Shown: piece after piece, positions 23,689-35,646 of the stretch
Layout: every line of letters begins with the position of its first letter
How positions within the stretch are numbered: the first letter of the stretch is position 1
Made by a program: the position numbers and the translations under genes
The notes under the pieces: generated by a model
Database searches by the model: none
What the model saw: the letters and a program-made list of their open reading frames with translations, nothing else
Told to the model about the DNA's origin: nothing
Assembly (NCBI GenBank): GCA_004369045.1
Contig: ML213511.1
Coordinates: forward strand, 126,692-190,691
Origin: Heliocybe sulcata
Lineage: Eukaryota > Basidiomycota > Agaricomycetes > Gloeophyllales > Gloeophyllaceae
DNA length: 64,000 nt
Direction: 5' to 3'

Positions 23689-24992
23689 TCACTGAACCAC
23701 GCAACCCCCGGACGGAGGTCTACTACCATGCCCTCCACCTCCTAATCCTCCGTCGCTGACATTCGTGACCGTCGTTATAATCGTGCCGTCATCCGTCGTC
23801 TTCACCGTCGTAGTGGTCGTCGTCGTCACAACCGTCTCTGTGCGCTTCTTCTGCTGCTCTCGCTCGACTTGCTCAACCACGGTAGACTCCGTGCTCGACC
23901 GGCCATGTGGGGATACGTGCCAATCACTATGTTTGGGCTCATGCTCGGTTGTGGATGGTATCAGCTTCCAGAGGCAGTTAGGAGCTTGCTGGTCTTGCGC
24001 TTCGGCGACCAGTTGGACCTTTGACAGATCAGGATCAGGATCCTATCCTTTGACTCAAATACTCACCTTATGCCCTGGTGCATCTCCTTCGTCTTTGGCA
24101 AACCCCACTGCGAAGCTCGATTTTGGCCATCCGATCCTGCCGGAGATGTCAATACCCCGTGTATTTGATGATGGCGTTCACTCACCGGACGACCTTATCC
24201 TGCCCACCGGGCCCGCTATAGATCTCCTCGACATCCCAGCTCGCCGGGAATTCATTCGCTACCACCCTCACCGCACCCGTCCTCGCATCCGGCTCGATAG
24301 TCAGATACAGCCCACTCCCGGTACTCCGGATCGTGTAACTATGCTCTGGGCCGTGCGCGAGAGGCATCAAGCTCCACTAGAATACTCCATCAGGTCGTCC
24401 AGCAAGGACACCAGGCTACTTGCATAATTCTTACCTGTTGGTTAGCAGCCCCGTGCACCGGAAAGCTAATAACGGACTTGTTGTCCCCGCCCGAGAGATC
24501 CATCGCTGCTGTGTCCGCTTTCACGGATACGAGGGTGTACGTGCCGTGTATGACGGTGCTAACTATCTGTTCCTGTGGCGCTTCTTCGACCTTCGGGAGC
24601 TCTGATGTAGGGCTGGACACTTCGTCTGGCTTCGCTACGGTCGGCTCTGATGACGCCGCTTGTTCAGGCTGCGTCTGGTAGCCCTCCACTCGCACCTCCT
24701 CCATCGGTGTTCCACTGGGATCGTCTACCTGAGCTGACGGCACCAGTGATCCTCCTGGCATCTCCATCACTACCTCCTGCGTAGGACGACTCTCTCCGAA
24801 GTCCTCCTGTTGCCCCTCCGCCGGAGTGTCCTCCTGCACTTCCACCGACTTCCTCACATTCTCGCTCGATCTCTTCATATACTCGCCTTCCAACGACTTC
24901 CGTAAGTGTTCCGCCGCAGACAGTACAGCCGAGGATGAGCCAATAGAGCGAGCGCCGTTAGGGCGAGTGACAGAGCTTTCTGCGTTACCCAT
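23689..24992 (-). CDS. Beta-trefoil (ricin B-like) lectin protein with N- and C-terminal lipid signals
   Basis: Four exons. Residues 1-150 are acidic and disordered (Glu/Ser/Pro-rich). The middle holds a ricin-type beta-trefoil: GTYTLVSVKADTAAMDLSGG, NQQWSLMPLAHG, YTIRSTGSGLYLTIE, APGHKVQLVAEAQ and CLWKLIPS. The tail has a Thr/Val stretch (ETVVTTTTTTTVKTTDDGT) and a Gly-rich end. The protein starts MGNAES, an N-myristoylation pattern (Gly2, Ser6), and ends GGCVVQ, a CaaX box whose Gln favours farnesylation. There is no signal peptide, so it is predicted to face the cytosol on a membrane. A minus-strand TATATA lies 60 bases upstream. The lectin call is by fold pattern; sugar binding is not shown. 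Confidence 0.72.
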
Positions 24993-25051
24993 GACTAGTC
25001 GAGCAGCAAAAGTGTCCGTCGATATGTTGAGTGCTCTGGTAGTGTTGAGCG

Positions 25052-25057
25052 TATATA
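25052..25057 (-). promoter_or_regulatory. TATA box of the lectin-like gene
   Basis: TATATA on the minus strand, about 60 bases upstream of the ATG at 24992. Confidence 0.4.
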
Positions 25058-25377
25058 AGGACCACCATCGGGATGTATGAAGGCATGTGGTTTACATGTG
25101 TTGTCGCGCGGAATGAAAGTGTTGCACCGGTGCCGCAGCCATGCTGGATCAGACATGCTTGAACGCAGTACAGGTTGTGAGCTGCGAGTGCCTCTCTGCA
25201 TATGATTTCAGGGGACCTTACTGTTCACGTTAAAGCCATCGGGATGATTACACCTCGCCACACGCGCAAGCGGATCCATAGCCATGGTATAACGTACATC
25301 CATCTCCCGCATCCAAAATCACAGTCTCATCGTTATTGCGTATCCGGTCTATATCCGGGCTCCTTCTCCTGGGCTGG

Positions 25378-26300
25378 TCAGCAGCTGCAAGAGTGGCGAT
25401 GCTGTCGACGGGAACTTCTTCTCCATATCCTGGGCGCTCTGTTATCTTCGCTGGCCAAAGCAAGGTCTCCGGTAGTAATGGTCCTCGCGTCCGTGGTGAT
25501 AACATTTCGAATGCGCAGTTCCAAGGGCCGTGAGATGCCAGAACTCATGCTCGAGCGCATGGTCTTCGAACTGCGCATCGCTATCCATACCGTGATCAAG
25601 GTGAACGCCATGCCTGCGTCCACGGCCCATCGTGTCAGAAAGAGGCCTCACTAGCCATGAGTCAAAGAGGACTCACCAATGGTCGGCACAATAGCCTCTT
25701 GCACCGCATAATGCCCTTTATGATTCAAGGCGTACGATTAATCAGCACGAGCTCGCACTTCCAATACGTAAATCGTCGCCGACTGCACTTTAACCCGCAC
25801 AAGAGGGATCAGGCTGGGACCTGCCCACCCCATACCAGTCCTTCAATGCAGTGCCCGACCGGGTCTCACAGTCCTGCGACAGAATGCGGTAGGCAATGAA
25901 ATCGGTAGTCATAGTGTTTTGGACGAAGGCCAATGCGTAGATGGTAGCCATCCAGTGCACGAGGGTGGGCGACAAGATTGGGCCCAGCTTGACAAGGGTG
26001 AAGAGGTGTAGGGCAATGCTGTTCGCGAATGGGCGGATATTAGTACCGGTAGATGGGCGGGGACGGAGGGACGCACTGATGCTAGGAATAATCAGAATGA
26101 CGGGGAGGATAATCACGTAGTAGTTGTATTGCCAAATGATCAGACATCAGTAGTGTGGAGGCCGCATTCAGGGACCGGGCCTCGATACGAAGCAAGTTAG
26201 TAGATCTGTGCGCACGGCTGAAGAGTCTCAGATCCACGTAACAATAGCGTTAATGCTATCGTGAGCGATGTTGTCCCGCCGCCCAAGGTCATTAAAGTAG
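25378..26300 (-). pseudogene. Decayed multi-pass membrane protein gene (agaricomycete family)
   Basis: Pieces of a multi-helix basidiomycete protein family are readable in order: RRDNIAHDSINAIVTW, CLIIWQYNYYVIILPVILII, PILSPTLVHWMATIYALAFV, NHKGHYAVQEAIVPTI, MAFTLITVWIAMRSSKTM and SGISRPLELRIRNVITTD. Several GT-AG introns are still visible. The frame is broken: the Arg expected before CLIIW is TGA (consistent with CGA to TGA), the sequence before that has small shifts, and a TAA stands shortly before NHKGHY. The usual N-terminal helices are not recognisable upstream. I read it as a host pseudogene and not a working gene. Confidence 0.55.
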
Positions 26301-26922
26301 GAGACGGCCGGGGTTGGATGTAAGCAATACGCATCCTCGGAGTGGACCATATAGATTCAGAGCTATTGCAAATGGCTTCATTGTAATGGTGCTGGTTGTA
26401 AGATTTGACCTATGTGAGCGATAAGGAGACACAAGTCATCACCAGAGCGGCTCCAGAGAATATCTGATCATGATGCAGGCGAGCCAGTATGATATAATCA
26501 CGAAACGTCTTGCAGCGAGCTAGGTCCACTCGTGATACGGAAATGCATCAGGACGAGGTCAGAGCACAAGTATACAGCGGGAAAATATGACAAGAACATG
26601 AGAGTATTACTTCGGAGGCAACGCTTTAGCTGTGTTATTAGCTGTGTTAGTTGTGACCTTAATGTGCACTGCATAGTATTTAATCGCAGCGACATTACAG
26701 ACTTTGGCAAGACCTGACTAGAACCGGACTCGTATCCTCTAGAGAAGCAGGACGTAGACGGGTGCCCAAATAAAGGTATCCTGAGAGCAGAGAAGGAATA
26801 GAATACATAAACCGCATGACCGCAAAGGCAAAGCACTAGCGTAATAAGAGGATCGTACTGGTAGAATTCAAGGCGATTAGGGTCGGACAAGAGAGCCAGG
26901 AAGGGAGGTACGTGCAACAGGT
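26301..26922. other. Region with no supported gene
   Basis: Lies between the decayed membrane gene and the 3' end of the kinase gene. A 139-codon minus frame (26498-26917) shows no family signal. The lost N-terminal exons of the pseudogene would be expected here but I cannot see them. Confidence 0.4.
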
Positions 26923-29900
26923 GCTATAGCTTGAGTTCCGTAAGGACCCGTCGTGCCAGCATCTGGTATTGCCAGCCATCTCCTCCTGCTCTCCGGAACT
27001 GGATTCCGTGAAGTGGTAACCAGGGTACCTGGAACACGAAAACAGGTCAGGTTCTGGTCGAAGGCGGCAGTTACTTGACTTACTTTTACAATGTTGATTT
27101 CGAATCGTACAGCGAGGGTGTTAGTGCCGATTGTCTCGAATATGTCGCGGTCAACCTCTCCAGTAGGCAGCGGCGTGGGGATTCGGGGACTTGACTGAGG
27201 CGTGGAAGCATGGTCACGAGGGATAGGCGGGAGGACTTTCGAGGGAGCAGGACTTGTTGAGCGAGGTGTCGCGTCTTCGGGGCCTAATGTTGATGCCGCA
27301 TCCGAGGCAATCGACTGAGGCTCTGCCACAACGGTGTGCGCGTTGGAGGATACATTAAAGAAAGAGGACGAGCCGCTACTCGTCGTAGCAGTCAGCATAT
27401 TCCCAGACGGTCGACTGGGCAGCTCCTTCTCCTTGTCTGCCGCGGCCTCCCTATCTTTCTCGCTGCGTAAAAGCTCCTTGCTTCTCTTTGGGAACGACAA
27501 CTTGGATGCTTTCTTAACCAGCGATTTTCGGGGTGTAGCAGCGGTGGTGCCAGTATCCGCAGATCCACCCGAGCCCTGTTTACGGTGACCGTTACGGGAT
27601 ACTTGAGACTGGGGATTCTGCACAGAGGAAAGGTCCACCGAAGGAATATGGATACAGTCGAAACCTCCTCTCGTTTCCCGATATTGTACAGCCATTCGGT
27701 CAAGAACGCGCCGTATGTCGCCCTTGATGACATTAGGGGGTTTTGTGGACGTCGTGGCAACGCTAGGAGCCCTCGCGTCAGTCACGAGCACCGGCAGCTT
27801 AATGAAAGCACTCACCTGAACAGGCCCTTCATGAATACTGGTTTCAATTCTTTATCATCATCGTTCATGTCATCCTCATCGTTAACGCCATTGACCGCCT
27901 CAACCTGGCCTGCAGCAGCGCCTTCCTGGCCCTCGTCCTCCTCGTCAGTTCGGCCGATGTATCGGTCACCCATAGGCCGCTGGCCAGATGCTGTCCCGAA
28001 GCCGCTCGAAGGCCTGCGATGCCGGCCAATTGTTCCCCCAGAGAAGAAAGCAGCTCCGGTACTGCTCCTCCGTTCATGCCGAGCAGATCGCCCTTGGGGA
28101 TCAAGTATCGTAGCTGCTCGCCTGTGGATGCCCTTTGTCGGGGTAGTGGGACTGGAAGGCGACGCGAGTCCTGCGTCCCGGTTCGCACCATCCCGGGAAG
28201 TCTTAGCCTCGCCTTCATTCTCCTTATTTGCCAGACCAGCCTTCTCCGCATCCATATCGGCAGACGGCCTCGGAGACATTCCACCCAATATACTTCCTCG
28301 CCTCGGGGCTCCGTTAGATCGCCTCGAATCGTCGCTTCTCCCCAGAAGACTGCCAAACTTCCGCACGAGGGTGGCGCCAGCTGCCATCGGGTTTAGGGGC
28401 GCGTTCTCATCCCTAGGTGCATCCATCTTCTCCCCGAATGATGCTAATTCGGGTCCAGCTGTCCTTGGCGGCTCATATGCGTCTGCCCTTGGCGGAGAGC
28501 GCTTCTCGTTAAATGCCCCGTGTTCATCGATAGTGTCAGCACCCCCACCGATGCCCATGAACCAGCCCTTCGACATAGGCGCAGAAGGGCGTTGGCTGAG
28601 ACTATGACTTCGCCTATGCTGCGAAGGCGCAGGCGCACGAGGAAGACCCGCCTTGCTATTCACCGAGGAGACATCTGAGCCTTTCGCTACAGGCATATCA
28701 CCTGCATCACGAGGACGAGGCTGGAGACGGAAGTTTGGAGAAGTGGGAGACGGAGTGGCCGCAGAGGCATCATAGGACATCCCAGAGTAGTGGGAGGTTT
28801 CGGGCGCAGGCAGGCGGGGCAAGGGCATACTGTAGTCTGCTTTGCCAGGTATGAGATCCTTCTTCGGAACACTGGGCTGAGAAAGTGCCTTGGCACTGAC
28901 TGGAGGCGGGACAGGAGCCTCATGAGCAGGGGAAGCAGCCTGTGAGGCTTCCAAGGAGATCTGGGAGCTGGCGAAGTGACCTGGACCATAGACTCTTTCC
29001 CGCTCAAGCTTCTCCCGAGCAAGGTAGTACATAGAGACGAGTGGGTGGAAGCCACCAGTCGCATCGGGTGGCTCCCTCTGGAGGTCAGTGAGGGACAGGT
29101 GCGAGAGGTGTGACTGAGACGTAGGAGGAGAGTGCGAGGGGGTGCTCGATGGCGAGGAAGATGGTGAGAAGAACTTGCGGCGGTAGAAGTCGAAGCCCGA
29201 GAATCTGCGCGATTTCGACTTGGACGGCGTGGATGGTTCGTGCTTCGAGCCATCATACGAGAGCGCAACTGACGAAGTAGAGAAAGACTCGCCCCACCTC
29301 GAGTGCCCATTGCGACCGTTCGCCAGGTCCCGCTTCCGCTCCCAGTGCTGCACTGCGCGTTGGTAGGCATCGGACTCCAAGATTTCAATGAGTTTCCTTT
29401 CGATTTCCTCATCCGTACCGAACTCGAGGCCGTTCATCTGCCTGATCACTTGCCTCTCGAGCTCATCAGGCCGAAGAGGCTCGCGCCGCACCATATGGGG
29501 ATCGGGCGGTCCAGAGAAACCGCGCACCATCCAGGGATGACTCATAACCTCTGATAACGGAGCCCGGGCGGCGGGGTTAGTGACCAACATGCGCGAAAGC
29601 AGATGTTTACACTCTGCACAAAGGTCAACTAAGCGCCTGCAGCATTTGAACGAGTCGTGAAGTCGTACCTGCACTGAGCCACACAGGGTACTCAACCAGG
29701 CCTCTCTTGATCTTCGCGTGAAGCGCTGGCATGCTTTGATCGTCGAAGGGGACTTTACCGCACACGAGGACATAGAGGACGACACCGAAACTCCATACAT
29801 CGACTTCAGGTCCAGTGTACACTTTGGCATTGAGGAGTTCGGGGGCGGCAAAGTACAAAGAACCGCAGAAAGTTCCCAAGTGATGCGCAGGATCGAACAA

Positions 29901-30944
29901 GTTGGAGAGACCGAAATCTATGATTTTGATATTTCCAGTCTGCGAAATGAGGATGTTCTCGATCTTCAGATCTAGAAGCATGAACAGTCGAAAGTGTCCG
30001 ATCAGTTTCGATGGCAGCATCGACGTCCGGGATACTGACCTCGGTGAACAACATTATTTCGGTGGCAGTATTCCAATGCACTCCCAATCTGCCTTGCAAA
30101 CTTCCTTGCTACCCGTTCTCGTAGCCGCCCGTGACTAATGATATAGTCGAGCATCTGCCCTCCATTGACATATTCCTGAACCATGTAGTAGTGATGCTGA
30201 TGGACAATCATCTCTCGCATTCCACATATGTAGGGATGATGGAGGAGCATGGAAAGGGCGGCCTCTCGCAGTGTACGAATTTCCTTCGAAGCATCCTTGT
30301 TGGCCTGCTTAGCAGCAGCGTCGCCAGAAGCGCCGTTCGTGGTTCCGCTGGGTGACGTTCTTGGGAGGATTTTGACAGCAAACTATACCGCTGTCAAGCA
30401 GGATGTAGGACTCCAACGAGATGAAACTCACTTTCTCGCCTGTAATGTTATGATGCGCCAACTTCACCTTCCCCATACTACCTGCCCCGAGCGTCTTGCT
30501 AAGCGTGTAATCCCCTAGCACCCGGTTCGAACTCCTCGGCTTGCTTGACGACCCATCCCTCGACCTGTGCTTCGACCCGTCGTCCATCGCGCCCTTATCG
30601 CGTTCAGTCGGCGCTGGAGCAGTGTGCGACGCTTGCGGGGGCATTGACACGGGTCTGGGCTTATGGCTTGGCTCTCTCGATCGCGGCGTATATGACTGCT
30701 GGGTCTGGGTCGCCGAGGACATGCCCGACGTCGTCTCCTGTCGTGGTGTCGTTGCGCCAGGCGCGGAGGAGGATTCAGAGGGTTGGTGGATGGGTAAGTC
30801 GTACTCGTGGCCGGCAACAACGGTGCCGCCGTGTGAAGGCGTGACCTGCCCCGACTCTGCTTCCCCCGGCTGTTGTGCAAAGTGCGGTGATTGAGAGGCC
30901 AGAGAGGTCGGGAACGCCGTCGTCAGCATGCGCAGCGCGGACAC
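26923..30944 (-). CDS. KIN1: Kin1/MARK (Par-1) serine/threonine kinase with KA1 domain
   Basis: Membrane-associated polarity kinase; yeast Kin1/Kin2 act in exocytosis and polarised growth. Residues 1-140 are disordered. The kinase domain has the glycine loop LGAGSMGKV, the ATP Lys in FAVKILPR, the catalytic [10 protein letters not shown], the DFGLSNLFD loop and the T-loop [14 protein letters not shown] long Ser/Pro-rich linker encoded in one big exon (about 27812-29660) follows. The C-terminus is a KA1 lipid-binding domain ([20 protein letters not shown], then [16 protein letters not shown] and stop). Introns near 30400, 30030, 29640, 27790 and 27060 join in frame. The start [15 protein letters not shown] is the first in-frame ATG. 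The length, about 1,180 residues, is normal for basidiomycete Kin1. Confidence 0.92.
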
Positions 30945-32929
30945 GTTGGACTAAAGACGTGCGGGCTGGGGTGGGGATCCTGCGCAATGTAAGAACGCGG
31001 AGTTCCTTGGTTCCCAGTTCGGCCACTGCCTTCCATCAACCCGCGCGTTCCTATGTCTAAATTGCTGTGACTTTACTCTATTTCTTACCGCCGGGAAAAT
31101 CTGGTATCATAGTAGACTTGTTCTGGTAAAGATACTAATATCCTAGAAGGTCCGCTCAGAGGATACATATTTTTCGCGTGTAACGAAAGAGACAACTGAC
31201 ATTTGGAACTGTGCGTCTAGATCTATTACCCCCTTGGGCTTCTAGCAGCCGCACGGAGGCACAATGGAATCGCTGAAATGGTATTCAGATGGCATAATGA
31301 TCATGATATCGATAATCAGCGTAGACAAGCGTGTGGGCGCGTGCACCAGAACACACGTCCTTGGAATATCTTTCACGGTGAGCGCCCGTCGGAAATTAGG
31401 CAACCCGCCCCAGCGCATTCATGTCCGCTGAGTCGTGCGGCGTGTCAATGCCACTCCGTCGAAGGCGTCGATTCCAGCGTCAACTTGACATTCTCCCAGC
31501 CAGCTTGCAAGTGTCCGACTAGGAAGGCTGCAGTTTTCCCTCGGATCCTAGGAGTCGCAGACTCCGTAGGTCAACAAACGTTGACTAGCCATTGGGGGCC
31601 TGGGATCTTTGTCTGTCGCCCGAAGCAGACATCCAAGAAGCAGTCAATAGCATTTACTGTCGCGCATGTCTTCCATGCCATGCATCTATTGCTCCGATAT
31701 TAACTGCCCTCTCCTAGGACTCTCGGAATACTGTCGGGGTAGAGTGCAAGATAAACACAAGCTGTATAGATGACCGAGGATGCCTTCTGGCCTGGACCTA
31801 GGCAATAAGAGGCATCCCAAGAATGGTTCTGCTGCGTGGCATTGGACGGCGTTCCTTGTTCGCTTTGCGTCATCTCGGAAAGGCTAGGGACGCTATTGCA
31901 CGTAGCGGACTCCCGCCAACGCGCTCTTTAACGTTCTCGGAATGCCGTGGAGTATCTTGGCTTCTGTTGCTCAAGGTGTGTTTGAGAGTGGCTTACTCTC
32001 ATCAATGCTAACATCATGAATTGCTTCAGACGATTCGAAATTCTTTCTATAGTCTCCACTATCAGTGCAATTTCGCCATGATGCACGCGCATCCCTACTC
32101 AACCCTCACATACAGTGAGCTCCAGCGACGAAGGGGGGTAAATTCGGGCAGAATCATATAATGGGGCGGCGGAAATGGGGATTTTTATTGACGGAATACG
32201 GCTACAGCACTCACGGGTTGCGCCTCCCTCCGATAATGAATGTCTCAGCTGCTGTATACCGGCTCTTGAACGCAAAGCGAGTGCATGGTACTTGGCATCC
32301 AAGGAAACCTTACGATCGAGGGATCTGCGTGAGACATTCCAGCCGAAGTACATTCATATTTAGTGATGTAGCATGAGTTACATAGGCTGAATTAATCCGT
32401 GCGAGAATAAGGCGGAAAGGCCAAAACGACAGCATGGCATAGCAAGATTCAGATACTTCCGCTTCGTAGAAGTGTGGCCGACGTGGTGTGGCACTGATTG
32501 CAGAGCTGGGACAAATACTGACAAATAGCATACTGCCTCGCGGTCTCTGAATCTTGGGATCGCCGTCTCTCACCTTTTTAACTATACATCTGGTGGTCGA
32601 AACAAGCATAGTCTTAAAATTCCTAGGTCCAGCAAATGGCTGACACTATGAGGCCTGAGGAGCGGCGGCTCGGGCAAATACCCAGACCACCGACATTGCC
32701 ATATTCGCGATATCACCGCCGGCCGCAGCAGCGCCCAATCAGCGTCCGTCGGTCGCCGTACTGCGTAACCTCGGATTACGCCAGTCTCTTTTCTTCTCCG
32801 ACGTCGGTACTTGTTCGAATCTCGCAGTCTGAAACTAAGAGTACTACGCTGCTGGATATCAGCTCCCTGTAACGCATACTGCCAGCCTAGAATCGGACTT
32901 GCCACCGCTTCGCCTACGTCGTTGAAGAG
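30945..32929. other. Long divergent intergenic region
   Basis: Nearly 2 kb between the kinase promoter (minus) and the DUF2470 gene (plus). Open frames at + 31278-31703 and - 32582-33199 show no family signal; the second is largely antisense to the DUF2470 gene. No repeat or RNA gene was recognised. Confidence 0.45.
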
Positions 32930-33866
32930 ATGTCGGATCCTGTGGCTGCAAAGTCGACCTTCCTCTGCATGTACATGTCCAACCATCCTGACACACTCGT
33001 ATCCTACGTGAAACACTATGGAGGCGTGAAGGAGAAGGTCGTCAGCGCGGAGATGAAGGGGATTGATACCAATGTGCGTGCTGCTCCTCTTAGTCTCCAA
33101 CTTGCATCCAATCCTTCTACCTTGACTTCTCCTGTCCGGCCGCGACTCTCCTTTTCCCCTACTTCGTCTTGCCGCAGAAAGGAAAGCTAAGCCACTCACG
33201 ATGCAGGGTATGACTCTCCTGTATAAGACCTCAAAGACCGGCGAACAGAAACATGAAGTGCGCGCACGCTTTGATCCTCCGCTGGCAGGCTACGAAGAAG
33301 TCAAGCCTCGTCTGATGGCGATGAAAGCAGACGCCGAGGAGGCGCTGGGGATGGTGCGCTCTTACTCCGTTTCTCTCCTCCGTCATCTTATACCTATTCA
33401 ACGCACAGATGAAGGCACCCACCATCTCCTCCTTCAACCTCCCCCTCACCATCTATAAATCTACGCTCCTCCTTGGCTCGCTTATTTACACTACATTCGC
33501 ACCCTCCGCCATGTCGAGCACCCTCCTCCCGCCTCTTGTGCAAATGCTCTTCCTCCCAGGACTCAAACTGCACTCGCTAGTAGGCGGACTCCAAGTAATC
33601 AAGTATATCTGGGTGTTCACGGGTGTTATACACGTTTTGGAGGGTGCATATATCGCACTATTATGTAGGAGGCATTCAACACCGCCGGTTGTTGGGGTAA
33701 GCATATGCCTTCGGTATATATGGCTGGTAGAAGGATGCTGACTGAATGATGTGGTGATCAGATGCTTTATGTCCTAACATGCACGATATGGGGCTTCCCG
33801 ATCATGAATGACTTCCGGAGACGAGTGCATGAGGCAAGGATCGATAGTATCATGAAGGGTAAGTGA
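32930..33866 (+). CDS. DUF2470 domain membrane protein
   Basis: The N-terminal half is DUF2470, the module found at the end of HugZ-like haem-degrading and pyridoxamine-oxidase-like proteins: MYMSNHPDTLVSYVKHYGGV, then KGIDTNGMTLLYKTSK and VRARFDPPLAGYEEVKPRL. The second half is membrane-bound, with helices around YKSTLLLGSLIYTTFAPSAM, VIKYIWVFTGVIHVLEGAYI and LYVLTCTIWGFPIMNDFRRR. Four exons; introns after DTN, after ALGM and after PPVVG join in frame. The frame stops at MKGK; the bases GGGTAAGTGAG there could also be a donor leading to a short extra exon ending near 33948. The domain pairing is common in fungi. Function unknown; haem or flavin chemistry is inference. Confidence 0.75.
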
Positions 33867-34292
33867 GTACTGGCGGGCGGCCTCAGTGGGAGTGGGCAGG
33901 TGGCCAATCTGTAAGATACTATTCTAGCGCCCTGTAGCGGACATTGAAGCATGCGACACGGATGTCTTTTGGTGTTGGTGTGTGACTTACTGCCTTATCG
34001 CTGCGTTAATCAACACAGTTGAGATACCAAGCAGCTGTCAGTCATGAGGCATAAGGTGTGGCAGATGTGCGATGTCAAGCCACAACATCAACTCCGCCTA
34101 TACATTGGACTGTCATGGACAAACAATCAATGCTGGCATCATAGTAGTACTCTTTGACGTCGACAATGTGCCTTCTCGTGCCTGAACAACAGATGCATCA
34201 AAACTGATGGGATCAGATATCTCTGACATACGGTTAGCAATCTTATATGTAGCTGAACGCCAAACGTTAGATATTTCTCTGTACTGCCCAGC
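33867..34292. other. Intergenic region
   Basis: Contains the 3' end of the DUF2470 gene and the promoter of the J-like gene. A possible alternative last exon of the DUF2470 gene (CGCCCTGTAGCGGACATTGA, near 33929) lies here. Nothing else was seen. Confidence 0.4.
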
Positions 34293-35470
34293 ATGACTGA
34301 CCAGTCTACTGCAGAGAGCCCGGGTGCGGACAAGAAATATCCCGACTATTATGCTCTTTTGGGCCTTTATCCCTCCGCGGAGGCATTTGATATCGAGGCT
34401 GTAAGTGCCATCAGCTGCCCTCATGATGAATTCATCATGGCGTTCTGACTCTTTGCGATTGTATAGGCATGGGCCCGTGTCGACCAGTCCAACGACAAAG
34501 TACGTGACTGACTTCAGTGTCGAAGACTATCCTGCTTCCTGAGATATGCCGAATTGGCAGGTACGCTTGGCCTACGACATTCTGCGCGATATTGAGCAGG
34601 TGATTCCTTGCTCAGTTGTTTTCAACAATTAATTGACATTTGCACGGTAGCGGGAGGTGTACAACTTGGCAGTTGGGTTGCCTCAGTCTACCACTCCCAC
34701 CAACCCGGGATGGGCCGCCGACTTATCCTACTTGGATCGCTGGGACTTTGAAGTCTCCAAGGTGCGCTTTCCTCTTGAGGGTCTGAGCTTGGCAGGCTGG
34801 ACTTGCGACAGCCCAAGGCTCAAGAAATCTTCCATCTTGGTGGAAAGTATGCGATTGCTTTCAATCGCTTGGGTTTTCGTCTTCGACCTCGGTATGTACC
34901 ATGTATGGTTCATTGCAGTTTCTACTAACAGCATATCAGTAAACTCCTCTATGAGGATGAGACTGGGTACGTCAAGATTTCTCTTGCATCTGGCCACTAT
35001 TTGCATCTTAATGTATCTCAAGGAGGAAACGCGCTGAACGGACAGCCTCGTATCTATATGTAGGCTGCACTTCTTTCTGCTGGGGTTTGTCCTCACGAGA
35101 GATACCACCTCTAGAAAGCTAGGGAAGGTGAATACGAGTCATCCGCAACAAATCTTACCTTTGATATTCTGTGATAGTACTGCAAGCCGCCATCCGTACC
35201 TACGACACCACTCCGGAGGTGTACCACGAAGCTTGGAAAGAGGATTACTCTCTCCGTGAACGCGGAAAGAGTTCTCGGTTTAAGCTCATGGTTAAAAAAG
35301 TGAAGGTTGACTCAGGCCCTCTTGATAACTTTGTGCTTCGGTCACCACGTTCCACGGTGTCCCCGAGCCGAACAGGTACCTCTCGGATATCTTCTGCTAC
35401 GCTGAGCTCGGCTGGTCCCTCTGGTACAAGATACAGTGACGATACCGCGAGCCAGGGTGATACAGCATAA
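34293..35470 (+). CDS. J-like domain protein lacking the HPD motif
   Basis: The first exons give KKYPDYYALLGLYPSAEAFD then IEAAWARVDQSNDKVRLAYD and ILRDIEQREVYNLAVGL. This has the start (DYYALLG) and end (AYDILRD...R..YN) of a DnaJ J-domain, but helix II is shortened and the His-Pro-Asp needed to stimulate Hsp70 is absent, at least in this exon model. Later exons encode IFHLGGKYAIAFNRLGFRLR, YEDETGYVKISLASGHYLHL, and a basic C-terminus with Ser/Thr-rich end (KLMVKKVKVDSGPL). At least seven short exons; the joins in the middle (34760-35160) are the least certain. The rest of the protein is not recognised. Confidence 0.5.
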
Positions 35471-35594
35471 GGAGTTGTCACGGGCATGATGACTAAGTAT
35501 GAGTCTCTTCTGCTCTTCATATCTATGTACAGGTCCGGATGAGTACAATGAGGGAGTGCGTGTGTGCGAGAGAGAGGGATGGTGACAGGGGAGG

Positions 35595-35646
35595 AGGGGA
35601 TCAGTATCTGTACCGTGTCGAGGGGATCAGTATCTGTACCGTGTCG
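35595..35646. repeat. 26-base perfect tandem duplication at the DIM1 stop codon
   Basis: Two identical 26-base units (35595-35620 and 35621-35646) lie side by side. On the minus strand each unit contains the last codons of DIM1 (STRYRY) and its TGA. Only the upstream unit is used; the second one falls in the 3' UTR. Such a short exact duplication is probably recent. Confidence 0.8.

Noticed and set aside
27585-28607. 340-codon plus-strand open frame
   Set aside because: It is antisense to the large Ser/Pro-rich exon of the Kin1 gene, whose codon use keeps the opposite strand open by chance.
32582-33199. 205-codon minus-strand open frame
   Set aside because: Overlaps the first exons of the DUF2470 gene on the other strand and has no family signal.
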